Notes under the pieces: generated by a model
Seen by the model: the letters and a program-made list of their open reading frames with translations, nothing else
The model's database searches: none
What the model was told of the DNA's origin: nothing
Translations under genes and position numbers: made by a program
In this document: in pieces, positions 29,964 through 38,246 of the stretch
Position numbering within the stretch: the first letter of the stretch is position 1
Layout of the letters: each line of letters begins with the position of its first letter
Assembly (NCBI GenBank): GCA_025210335.1
Contig: JAOARY010000030.1
Coordinates: 51,640-115,639, forward strand
Length of the DNA stretch: 64,000 bases
Direction: 5' to 3'
Source: Peptostreptococcaceae bacterium
GTDB lineage: Bacteria; Bacillota; Clostridia; Peptostreptococcales; Peptostreptococcaceae

Positions 29964-30415
29964 GAGCTTTTTTTAAAAAAATTATTTTTTTATTTAGCCT
30001 TGCAAAACCATCTGTTCGAAATTAATTAAGTCATATCTAAACTGCTTTTATTTAACACACCATGATAGTATAAAACAAATTTTAAAACTTTACAATACTT
30101 ATTGCTAAATTTTTTTTATTTTTTTTTTAATACATTTTTCATTACCAAATACTTATATTTTTACGATAAATATAGTTCATTCTTCTGATTTAAATTTTTC
30201 CTTCATTAATATATAATAATAAATTAATTATATCTATCTATTCTTATATAAATAATGATAGATTATCTTTTAATCAAGATTGTAAAAAATCGTTTTCATA
30301 TTTCTTTGTGCAAATCAAATTATAAATAATTTCTAATCTATTTATAATTTGATTTTTTTATCAATAATATATATTATATAGGAAGAATTTTAATTTAGGA
30401 TTTAGGAGTGATTTT
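29964..30415. other. AT-rich divergent region between the S10 operon and the capA-like gene
   Basis: No protein gene found. Contains a perfect 17-bp inverted repeat, AAATCAAATTATAAATA (30312-30328) with TATTTATAATTTGATTT (30339-30355), followed by T residues: a terminator-like hairpin on the plus strand with nothing obvious to terminate. TTGATT-17-TATTAT (30349-30377) could be the promoter of the downstream gene. GGAG precedes the ATG at 30416. Confidence 0.45.
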
Positions 30416-31603
30416 ATGAAAAAATTTTTTAGCTTTTTAATTGTATTTACATTGTTACAATTAAATACTTTATCTTTTGCACAGACTCAAACAAATAAAG
30501 ACATATCCATATTAGGTGTAGGTGATACTATGGTTCATTCACCACAACTTAAAGCTCAGTATAATAAAGCTACTGATACATATGATTTTAATAACAATTA
30601 TGATTTTATAAGAGATTATGTAAAATCAAATGATATATCAATTTGTAATCTTGAGACAACATTTGCGGGAAAAGATAAAGGACGTTATACAACATACCCA
30701 AGATTCACAAGCCCAGATTCACTAGCAACAGCTATAAAAAACGCTGGATTTACTCATGTTAGCATTATAAATAATCATACAAATGATAAAGGGTATGAAG
30801 GTTATAAAAGAACTATCCAAATATTAAAAAACAATAATCTAAAGATATTAGGTGGAAGATTAAAAGAAGATGAAAAGAACTATATAATAGAAGATATTAA
30901 AGATAAAAAAATTGCATTAACAGCTTATTCTTATGAAACAAAAGAAAATAAAGGTAGAAAAACATTAAACGGAATACCAGTTGATCCTAAAATGGCTAAT
31001 TTAATAAATACATTTAATTATGATACATTAGATAAAGATTTGTTAAAAATAAAAGAAGATATAGAAAATATGAAGAAAGAAAATGCAGATATCATAGTAT
31101 TTTATATGCACTGGGGATATGAGTATCATTTAAAGGAAGATAAGAAGCAAGAATATATAGCATCAAAATTAAATGAATACGGCGTAGATTTGATCCTAGG
31201 CTCTCATCCTCACGTTGTCCAACCAGTAAAAACAATAAAATCTTATGATGCAAACAATCAACTAAAAAAAGAAACATTGGTAGCTTATTCACTGGGAAAT
31301 ATTTTATCTAATCAATGTTATGAAATATTAAAGAAAAGACATCCTGAAGACGGGCTTATATTTAAAGTAGTATTTGATGACAAACTTAATAAAAAAGCTT
31401 CATTTATCCCAACATGGGTTCATAGATTAAATTATAAAGAAGGCAAAAGAGTTTATGAAATATTACCACTTAACAAAGCTCTAAAAGATTATAAGGAATA
31501 TAACCTTATAAAAGATAGTTCTATAACAAGAGCTAAAAATGCACTTAATAATACATTAGAAATATTTAAAAACAATAATATAATTTTAGAATATATAAAT
31601 TAA
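30416..31603 (+). CDS. CapA/PgsA-family metallophosphoesterase-like secreted protein
   Basis: 395 residues. A signal peptide (about 1-22, ending SFA) precedes the CapA domain: GVGDTMVHSP, NLETTF, NNHTNDKG, MHWGYEYH, LGSHPHVVQPV and YSLGN, which supply Asp, His and Asn metal ligands. CapA/PgsA is the polyglutamate-synthesis accessory protein, but no capB or capC neighbour is present, so the role is open: an envelope-side phosphoesterase or polymer-processing enzyme is possible. The gene stands alone between its own promoter and a 12-bp-stem terminator. Confidence 0.85.
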   Translation: MKKFFSFLIVFTLLQLNTLSFAQTQTNKDISILGVGDTMVHSPQLKAQYNKATDTYDFNNNYDFIRDYVKSNDISICNLETTFAGKDKGRYTTYPRFTSPDSLATAIKNAGFTHVSIINNHTNDKGYEGYKRTIQILKNNNLKILGGRLKEDEKNYIIEDIKDKKIALTAYSYETKENKGRKTLNGIPVDPKMANLINTFNYDTLDKDLLKIKEDIENMKKENADIIVFYMHWGYEYHLKEDKKQEYIASKLNEYGVDLILGSHPHVVQPVKTIKSYDANNQLKKETLVAYSLGNILSNQCYEILKKRHPEDGLIFKVVFDDKLNKKASFIPTWVHRLNYKEGKRVYEILPLNKALKDYKEYNLIKDSSITRAKNALNNTLEIFKNNNIILEYIN

Positions 31604-31609
31604 ATTATT

Positions 31610-31648
31610 AAAGGAGATAAATCAAAATCAATTTGTTTTATCTCCTTT
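31610..31648. terminator. intrinsic terminator after capA-like gene
   Basis: 12-bp stem AAAGGAGATAAA (31610-31621) with TTTATCTCCTTT (31637-31648), 15-nt loop. Can also serve the converging minus-strand gene. Confidence 0.75.
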
Positions 31649-31685
31649 AATATATATTTTTATATTTAATTTTATATAAGAATAT

Positions 31686-32819
31686 TTAATCTAATTTATT
31701 TTTATTGATATCTATTTTAGAATCCAATAAACCAGTAGAATCAAAATCCAATTGAACAATCATATCTTCAAACTCAAATTCATAATGAATTTCAGAATAA
31801 ATCTCATATTCACCATCATTCACATCAATATCATTTAGTAATTCCTCTTCATACTCTTGTGGTAGTAAATGTTTAGAAGTATCATATTCCACTTTTATAT
31901 CATATATTTCATTTTCATTTAAATAATTTTGAATCACTTTATCATAATTTAACAATTTTTCTTGTTGTAAAATATTAAATTCAAAAATAGAATCCTTCGT
32001 TGATATATCTCTTCTATTCCAAACTTTTCTTAATCTTATTCCATCATCAAATTTAACAATAACCACTCTATCTTCATCCAAACCATCTTCCTTTTTGGAC
32101 TCATAATTATTGATCATAATATAATCAAATTCACGCTCTAACAATTTATATATTATATTATATATTTTTTTACCTTTAAAATCTTCACTTGTATTCATAT
32201 ATATTTGAGCAATCCTATCATCTAATTCAATATTTTCAAATTGAAGATTCAATTCTTTGTATCTTTCTTTTAAATCTTTTCTAGCCTTAGACATAATATA
32301 TATATCAATATCCTGATTTTTATTAAATATTTCCTTTGCATTTTTTAAATCCTTGTTTATCATAAGCAATATATCTTTATCTATATTATTAACTTCTTTT
32401 TTATCTACACATTGTTTAATAAAAGAAATCGAAGAATTTATATAATCTATAAAATCAAAATCTATATCTTCAAATAAAAAAGCAGATTTTTGTATATTTC
32501 TATATATCTCATAAGAATCTTTAAACTTAAGACCAAAATCAAATTCATCTTCTTGTTCATAATCTAACATCATATCTGTCTTATTTATAATTTCATCTAT
32601 ATTTAAATTAAGTTGTTTAGCTTGAACTTTATAAACCAAATCTATTCTATTTGAAATATTATTATAGTAAAACAATAAAAATAATATCACTATAATACTT
32701 ATAGGATAGTAATACCATTTGATATCATCTTCCTCTTCAAAATTCTCATCTCTTAATTTCTCATCTTCCTTTTTAAAAAAATTAAAAGATTTTATAATAG
32801 CACCAATACCCTTAAACAA
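31686..32819 (-). CDS. single-pass membrane protein of unknown function
   Basis: About 377 residues. The start is probably the TTG at 32819, because a run of seven G then AGAATT (an unusual G-rich ribosome site) lies just upstream. One membrane helix (YYPISIIVILFLLFYY, near 37-52) follows an acidic cytoplasmic head. The remaining 320 residues are rich in Asp, Glu, Ile and Asn and should lie outside the cell as a mostly helical then beta-rich domain. No family recognised. Forms a pair with the upstream gene, separated by about 20 bp. Confidence 0.7.
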   Translation of the reverse strand: MFKGIGAIIKSFNFFKKEDEKLRDENFEEEDDIKWYYYPISIIVILFLLFYYNNISNRIDLVYKVQAKQLNLNIDEIINKTDMMLDYEQEDEFDFGLKFKDSYEIYRNIQKSAFLFEDIDFDFIDYINSSISFIKQCVDKKEVNNIDKDILLMINKDLKNAKEIFNKNQDIDIYIMSKARKDLKERYKELNLQFENIELDDRIAQIYMNTSEDFKGKKIYNIIYKLLEREFDYIMINNYESKKEDGLDEDRVVIVKFDDGIRLRKVWNRRDISTKDSIFEFNILQQEKLLNYDKVIQNYLNENEIYDIKVEYDTSKHLLPQEYEEELLNDIDVNDGEYEIYSEIHYEFEFEDMIVQLDFDSTGLLDSKIDINKNKLD

Positions 32820-32837
32820 AATTCTCCCCCCCAAACA

Positions 32838-33392
32838 CTAAGCTTCATCTATTATTTGTACAAAATTCAATAACACTTCATTTTTGGATTTTAATATATC
32901 TTCAATTAAATTTGTTTCATACTTTTCATTCTTATACTTATTCGCTCTTAATTCATTATTTTTGTTAACAACCATATTCTTTTTTATATTCTCTTTAATC
33001 TTAATATTCAAATTTAAATACTCACTTATCAATATATCCTCTTTTATATCTTTTTTATAACTATCTTTTATATAATGTAATAAATCTAAAAGTTTATTTA
33101 TCGATTTACTTTCCATATCATTTTCAGTTAATACCTCTTTAAATAAGTTTATCCTCTTTATATTTATTTCAAAATCAACATATAAATTATCATCCTCACT
33201 AATTTGTTTAATATCTTTTTCAAAAAAACTATTAATGATATTATTACAAGTTTCAATATTGTCATAAAAATTCGAGATTTCATTGCAATAAAAATCCTCT
33301 TCTTGATGTATCAAACCACTAACACTATTTGCTCCTATTGTTGTTATAAACACTACCAAAGAAATAAAAAAATACATTATTCTTTTTAGCAT
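32838..33392 (-). CDS. secreted or membrane-anchored protein of unknown function
   Basis: 184 residues from the ATG at 33392, placed 8-9 bp after GGGGGAGG. The N-terminus (MLKRIMYFFISLVVFITTIG) is a signal peptide or anchor. The rest is charged and helical (many Asn, Lys, Glu) with no recognised motif. It is co-transcribed with the single-pass membrane protein gene, and both use poly-G ribosome sites, so the two products probably work together at the envelope. Confidence 0.7.
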   Translation of the reverse strand: MLKRIMYFFISLVVFITTIGANSVSGLIHQEEDFYCNEISNFYDNIETCNNIINSFFEKDIKQISEDDNLYVDFEINIKRINLFKEVLTENDMESKSINKLLDLLHYIKDSYKKDIKEDILISEYLNLNIKIKENIKKNMVVNKNNELRANKYKNEKYETNLIEDILKSKNEVLLNFVQIIDEA

Positions 33393-33479
33393 GATAACAT
33401 CCTCCCCCAAATATATTCATATTAAAATCAAATTAATTTTAACATATTATACTTAAAATTACCTTAAAATATAGCAAAA

Positions 33480-33502
33480 GAACTTACCTCTAAGATAAGT
33501 TC
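33480..33502 (-). terminator. probable terminator after xapX-like gene
   Basis: 7-bp stem GAACTTA/TAAGTTC with a 9-nt loop, followed on the minus strand by TTTTG. Short T-run, so termination strength is uncertain. Confidence 0.5.
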
Positions 33503-33529
33503 CTTTAATAATATTATTATCTAAATAAA

Positions 33530-33700
33530 TTATTTGCTCATCATTTCCATGATTTTAGCTGCTAATATAGATCCAGCATATATACCAAATATTCCAGTTA
33601 CTCCTGGTAATGTTGGTGGTGCTGGTAATGGTAATTTAGCAAATGAGAATATAAGTCCCGTAACAAGTCCAACAAATAAAGATATAATTGCAATTTTCAT
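33530..33700 (-). CDS. XapX domain-containing small membrane protein (56 aa)
   Basis: 56 residues: MKIAIISLFVGLVTGLIFSF then AKLPLPAPPTLPGVTGIFGI and a short tail. Two membrane helices flank the PLPAPPTLPGV motif that defines the XapX family; the family's function is unknown. AGGAGGT lies upstream of the ATG. The opposite strand also has an open frame, but it lacks a ribosome site. The leader holds a strong terminator, so expression is probably conditional. Confidence 0.85.
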   Translation of the reverse strand: MKIAIISLFVGLVTGLIFSFAKLPLPAPPTLPGVTGIFGIYAGSILAAKIMEMMSK

Positions 33701-33733
33701 AAAAGTACCTCCTAATAAATTTCAATAAAAAAA

Positions 33734-33785
33734 CCCCTAGATAAATTTATTATCTAAGGGACGAATTGCATTCGTGTTATCACCC
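33734..33785 (-). promoter_or_regulatory. terminator-bearing leader upstream of xapX-like gene (possible riboswitch or attenuator)
   Basis: On the minus strand the terminator pairs 33760-33750 with 33744-33734 (11 bp including one G-U) and is followed by TTTTTTT. Just before it, GGG (33785-33783) can pair with the CCC (33760-33758) that forms the base of the terminator, closing a loop that contains a perfect ACGAAT/ATTCGT hairpin (loop GCA). The two foldings exclude each other, the logic of a transcriptional switch. No known aptamer class recognised. Confidence 0.5.
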
Positions 33786-34084
33786 ATTATAAAATTCCCT
33801 TATATATTATAGATACACACAGGCATATAAAATAATAAAGAAATTTGTAAAAATATAAAAAATTCAGTTTTAATTTTTTATATCAATCAACTAATATTAA
33901 TCTTTCATATTTCAATTTTGTTAAAATTAATTTAAAAATAAATGATATTTCTATTCAAATTCATTTATTTTGATATAATAATATATATTTATTAAAAATA
34001 ATTTTATTTTTTCTAAGCATATATTAAAAAATTCTAAACGAATGTTAAACATATGTATATAAAATATATATTTTTTTTGGTTGT
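33786..34084. other. AT-rich divergent intergenic region
   Basis: Lies between the xapX leader and the glyoxalase promoter. A minus-strand TATAAT near 33806 could start the xapX leader. No gene seen. Confidence 0.35.
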
Positions 34085-34113
34085 TTGTCAATATAAAATA
34101 TATTTTATAAAAT
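34085..34113 (+). promoter_or_regulatory. promoter of the glyoxalase gene
   Basis: TTGTCA (34085-34090), 17-bp spacer, TAAAAT (34108-34113). Starts a transcript about 45 nt ahead of the ATG. Confidence 0.55.
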
Positions 34114-34163
34114 AAATATGAATAAAAAGTATCAAAATAATATCATAAAAAGGAGTTTTAAAT

Positions 34164-34538
34164 ATGAATTTTAGATTTGTACACAATAATTTTAATGTGC
34201 TTGATTTGGATAAAAGTATTGAATTTTATCAAAAAGCTCTTAATTTAAAGGAAGTTAGAAGAAAAGAAGCCTCAGATTCTAGCTTTATCTTAGTATACTT
34301 AGGAGATGGATTTGGCACTCATTCATTAGAATTAACATGGTTAAGAGATAGAAAAGAACCTTATAATTTAGGTGAAAATGAATTCCACCTTGCTTTAGAA
34401 GTGGATGATTTTGATAAAGCTTATGAACATCATAAAAATATGGGTTGTATCTGTTACGAAAACAAAGCAATGGGAATATACTTTATAAATGACCCAGATA
34501 ATTATTGGATTGAAATACTTCCTAAAAAATATAAATAA
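34164..34538 (+). CDS. gloA: lactoylglutathione lyase-type glyoxalase (VOC family)
   Basis: 124 residues, the usual single-domain length. Metal ligands appear in FVHNNF (His), SLELTW (Glu), FHLALEV (His) and YWIEIL (Glu), the glyoxalase I pattern. It would convert the methylglyoxal-thiol adduct to a lactoyl thioester. The native thiol in Clostridia is not clearly glutathione, so the substrate is uncertain. Monocistronic, with AAAAGGAG upstream and a strong terminator after it. Confidence 0.88.
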   Translation: MNFRFVHNNFNVLDLDKSIEFYQKALNLKEVRRKEASDSSFILVYLGDGFGTHSLELTWLRDRKEPYNLGENEFHLALEVDDFDKAYEHHKNMGCICYENKAMGIYFINDPDNYWIEILPKKYK

Positions 34539-34570
34539 GCTTATTTAGTATATAACTAAACAAATATAAA

Positions 34571-34600
34571 AAAGGAGTCAAATCTAAATTTGACTCCTTT
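34571..34600. terminator. bidirectional terminator between glyoxalase gene and acidic-protein gene
   Basis: Perfect 13-bp stem AAAGGAGTCAAAT/ATTTGACTCCTTT with a 4-nt loop, flanked by A and T runs. Confidence 0.9.
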
Positions 34601-34622
34601 TACTATTATAATTTATATTTTA

Positions 34623-35765
34623 TTATTCTAATTCCTTTTCAATATAAATTTCGTATTCCTCATCATCTTCTTCATCTCTTGGTTCAATTCTTAATTCATG
34701 ATCATCTTCATCATATCTAATTCTCATTTCAACAGACTCTCCATTTTCATCTACAATATAGATTTTTAAAGATTCTATTCCATCATTTCTAACATCTGCT
34801 TTTAATTCAACTTCTAAAGCATGATCATCATCTAAATCAAAGTTTCCTCTAGTTTCTTCAACTTCACCATCTTTCATGTTGATTGAATAAACTTTTCCTC
34901 CTGCTACAAAAACACCTTTACTTTCTTTTTCCGCTATTGGTGCATATAATAAATAAGTTCTAGATTCTTCATCATCATCCATATCAACATTATAATATCC
35001 AATAAGCTTCAGTTCATTATCATCATCTTCTTCTTGCTTATAAAAGAAAGTTTCATCTGAATCTAATTCATCATCACCTTTATCTAAATCATTATCTAAA
35101 ACCATCAACACTCCTAATTTAGAAGCAAACATATCTTTAACATCTGCATCAACATCATCAGTTTTTATTTCAATATCAACTTTTTCATCAAAGAATGTTT
35201 CTTTTATATCTGATCTCTTAAAAGGTAATTCTACATCTTCTTCTACATCATTATTTTTATATTCAACTTTTAATTTAATAACACTATCATCTTCATCTTT
35301 ATCTAATTCTAATTCTCTAAAGAATGTGTATATAACACCAACTTTTTCACCTTTATCTAATACAAAGTCATTTCTAGAAAATACTTTTCTTTCTTCATCT
35401 CTATCATGACGTTCAGAATTTTTAACATCAATATCAATATCTCTTACTAAATCAAAGAAATCCGTTCTCTTATCACCTTTTAAAGTAGCCAGTACTACTA
35501 TTGAATGTTCATCAGCTACTATAGCTTCAATATCCATACTTTCATCATCATCTAAATCTACTTCTTCATCATAAACATTAAATCCACCATCTCTATATAC
35601 ATCATATAAAGATCTATAATTATCTTTTAAATATCTTTCTAAATCTCTATCTATTTCCTTAAAATTCTCTTCTTTTTCATCATCATTTTTAGAATCCGCA
35701 AAAGAAACACTAAGCATAGATAGTGATAACATCATCACTAAAACAAAACTAATTATCTTTTTCAT
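34623..35765 (-). CDS. very acidic secreted protein of unknown function
   Basis: 380 residues. A signal peptide (MKKIISFVLVMMLSLSMLSV, cleavage near SFA-DS) is followed by a protein extraordinarily rich in Asp and Glu, with runs such as DEVDLDDDESMDIE, KQEEDDDNELK and DEEDDEEYEIY at the C-terminus. Alternating hydrophobic and acidic residues suggest beta strands. The charge favours binding of Ca2+ or cationic surfaces (inference). No family recognised. AGGAGGAT precedes the ATG; monocistronic. Confidence 0.75.
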   Translation of the reverse strand: MKKIISFVLVMMLSLSMLSVSFADSKNDDEKEENFKEIDRDLERYLKDNYRSLYDVYRDGGFNVYDEEVDLDDDESMDIEAIVADEHSIVVLATLKGDKRTDFFDLVRDIDIDVKNSERHDRDEERKVFSRNDFVLDKGEKVGVIYTFFRELELDKDEDDSVIKLKVEYKNNDVEEDVELPFKRSDIKETFFDEKVDIEIKTDDVDADVKDMFASKLGVLMVLDNDLDKGDDELDSDETFFYKQEEDDDNELKLIGYYNVDMDDDEESRTYLLYAPIAEKESKGVFVAGGKVYSINMKDGEVEETRGNFDLDDDHALEVELKADVRNDGIESLKIYIVDENGESVEMRIRYDEDDHELRIEPRDEEDDEEYEIYIEKELE

Positions 35766-36046
35766 AACAATAATCCTCCTAAAATTTTTATTCTATATCT
35801 AGTTTAATATATTCTTTATATTTAATCTATATTTTTAAGGTTTTCTTAATAGAATTGTAAAATTTAAAAAAATAATAACTTTTAATTTTTATACTTTAAA
35901 CATAAAATATAAAATTATTTAAAATATTTAAAAATATATCTTTTTAAATATTTTATAAAATTTGCCGATATCATAGTTGAGCAATTCATATAATGAATTT
36001 TATTTGTTTGTATGAATTTTCAACTAATATTTCAATTCCCATATTA
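35766..36046. other. AT-rich intergenic region
   Basis: Upstream region of the acidic-protein gene. About 280 bp of A/T-rich sequence with no gene and no convincing promoter pair that I could single out. Confidence 0.4.
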
Positions 36047-36074
36047 AAAGGACAGATTATACAATCTGCCCTTT
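36047..36074 (-). terminator. terminator after chemoreceptor gene
   Basis: On the minus strand a 12-bp stem (AAAGGGCAGATT with AATCTGTCCTTT, including one G-U pair), loop GTAT, then TTTT. Confidence 0.8.
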
Positions 36075-36094
36075 TTTTCTTTTTAATTATTAAA

Positions 36095-38086
36095 TTAAAT
36101 TTTGAATTTATCTATTGATGATTTTAATTCTTCTGATAGCATTGATAATGATTCAGAAGCAGAAGCAATCTCTTCCATAGAAGCTGATTGTTCTTCAACC
36201 GAAGCATTTGCTTCTTCTGTCGAAGCTGCATTTTGCTCTGCTATTGAAGATAGATTATTTATAATATCTAAAATCTCTGATTTCTTATTATCCATATTTC
36301 TACCTGATTTTATAAGATCAAGTATCGCTGTTTCAGATTCTTTTATTGCATTTGTTATCTGATCATATTTAATCTTAGTATCTTCAACCTTAAGCTTTTG
36401 TTCATCTAAAACAACCATTACATCTTTTATGCTCTTAACTGCATAATTTGATCTTTCCATAAGTTCTTTTATTATAACATCTATCTCTACTGTTGAATTT
36501 GTTGATTGCTCTGCTAACTTTCTTATTTCTTCTGCAACAACTGCAAAACCTCTACCAGCCTCACCAGCTCTTGCAGCCTCAATAGCTGCATTAAGTGCAA
36601 GTAAATTCGTTTGTTCTGCAATAGATGCTATTAAACTACTAGCTTGACCAATCTTTTCTGTACTTTCACTAGTCTTTGTTATTATTTCATTTATAGCTAA
36701 TGCTTCTTTGTCCGTCTTCGCTGTTTTATCTATAAGTTCATCAATAATATTTTTACCTTCTTCAGCTAAAGAATTTACCTTAGAAGAAGAAAGATTAACA
36801 CTATCTAAATAATTAGCATTTGATTCAATTAATGTTCCTAATTCATTAGTTCTTCTAGAACCATCACTAGTACTTTGAGCTTGGTCAGTTGCATCTCTTG
36901 CAATCTCTTCAATAGCTCTTGCAACCTCTTCTGAAGCTGATGCTGCTTGTGATGATGTTTCATGAAGTTTCTTAGCAGAATCAAATACATGTGAAGATGA
37001 ATCCATTATACCTCTAACCAAAGTATTAAAACTTCTATTCATCTCATTAAAAGCTCTTGCTAAAGTTCCTATTTCATCCTTAGAATCTAGATACTGCTTT
37101 GGCATTGCTCTAGTCAAATCACCTCTTGCCATTTGAAGTGCAAATGCTGCTGCATATTTTATAGGCTTAGATAAACTTTGACCTATATAATAAATTACAG
37201 CTATCGAAACACCTAATATTGGTATTAACGTTAATACAAAAGTCATTTGCATACTTGCAACTTCAGCCAAAACTTCATCTCTAGGTGCTGTTGTAACAAG
37301 CGACCAATCAGCATTTCTAATAGGTGCGTACCCCATAATCTTATGAACATCATTAAAGAAATATTCTCCATTACCAGATTCCTTATTTAAAGCCTTTGTT
37401 GTCAACTCTTCAAGCTCTTTATATCTAGAATCTTTTCTTGACTCATCTAATAAATTATATTCATCTTGTACATATTTATAATTTTGATGTGCGATTATCT
37501 CACCCTCAGAATTTATTAAATATGCATATCCTGTTTTTTCAATTTTAATATCTGATACTAATTGTGTAAGAGCATGTGCATCTCTTACAGTAACAACCGC
37601 ACCAATTATTTTTCCGTTACTTCTTACTGGTACAGATGCTGTAAATATAACAGCTCCATCAGCTTTGCTAACCATCAAATTTGATAATACATCTTCACCT
37701 GCAAAAGTTCTTTTAACATAATCTCTATCTGATAAATCAAAAACCATTCCATTAGTTGCATAAGCTGTATAATCTGAATCTACATACTCTATCATTAAAT
37801 CCATTTCAGTTAAATTTTCTTTTAAAGCCTCCATTTTTCTTTCAGGAGCAACATTTGGATCTGATATAACATTTCTTGCTGCTATAGCATCTAATGTGTA
37901 GAATATAGATTCTAATCTAGCATCTATAGTATTTGAAACTTGCTTTGCTACTAAAGTCATATTTTCCTTTGAACTGTCAACTAAAACATTTTGAGCATTC
38001 CTATATGATAATACTCCCAATACTGTACATGAAAGAATTAAAACAATTCCAAAATAAGCGATTATTTTGTTCTTTATACTTCTCAA
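36095..38086 (-). CDS. methyl-accepting chemotaxis protein with dCACHE sensor
   Basis: About 663 residues. TM1 (about 10-30), a periplasm-equivalent dCACHE sensor domain ([20 protein letters not shown] and [20 protein letters not shown]), TM2 near 280-300, a HAMP domain with [10 protein letters not shown], then the signalling domain with the hairpin tip [20 protein letters not shown] and [15 protein letters not shown]. It should relay a small-molecule signal, often an amino acid, to CheA. The start may be the TTG at 38086 (AGAGG 8 bp upstream) or a GTG at 38095. No chemotaxis genes adjoin. Confidence 0.92.
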   Translation of the reverse strand: MRSIKNKIIAYFGIVLILSCTVLGVLSYRNAQNVLVDSSKENMTLVAKQVSNTIDARLESIFYTLDAIAARNVISDPNVAPERKMEALKENLTEMDLMIEYVDSDYTAYATNGMVFDLSDRDYVKRTFAGEDVLSNLMVSKADGAVIFTASVPVRSNGKIIGAVVTVRDAHALTQLVSDIKIEKTGYAYLINSEGEIIAHQNYKYVQDEYNLLDESRKDSRYKELEELTTKALNKESGNGEYFFNDVHKIMGYAPIRNADWSLVTTAPRDEVLAEVASMQMTFVLTLIPILGVSIAVIYYIGQSLSKPIKYAAAFALQMARGDLTRAMPKQYLDSKDEIGTLARAFNEMNRSFNTLVRGIMDSSSHVFDSAKKLHETSSQAASASEEVARAIEEIARDATDQAQSTSDGSRRTNELGTLIESNANYLDSVNLSSSKVNSLAEEGKNIIDELIDKTAKTDKEALAINEIITKTSESTEKIGQASSLIASIAEQTNLLALNAAIEAARAGEAGRGFAVVAEEIRKLAEQSTNSTVEIDVIIKELMERSNYAVKSIKDVMVVLDEQKLKVEDTKIKYDQITNAIKESETAILDLIKSGRNMDNKKSEILDIINNLSSIAEQNAASTEEANASVEEQSASMEEIASASESLSMLSEELKSSIDKFKI

Positions 38087-38246
38087 ACTCTCCACCTCTT
38101 CTTATTTAACAACCCTAATTTCGAGTATTCTCTTCAACTAAATTTATCGTCAATTATTACTTTGGAATTAAGCTTATTTTTAAAATTCTAAGACTTTATT
38201 ATGACTATTTTAGGCCTTTAGTCTTTTTTATAAAAATAATACTTTA

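Noticed and set aside
33534..33728. 64-codon plus-strand open frame opposite the xapX gene
   Set aside because: No ribosome site; the opposite strand encodes a clear XapX protein with AGGAGGT ahead of it.
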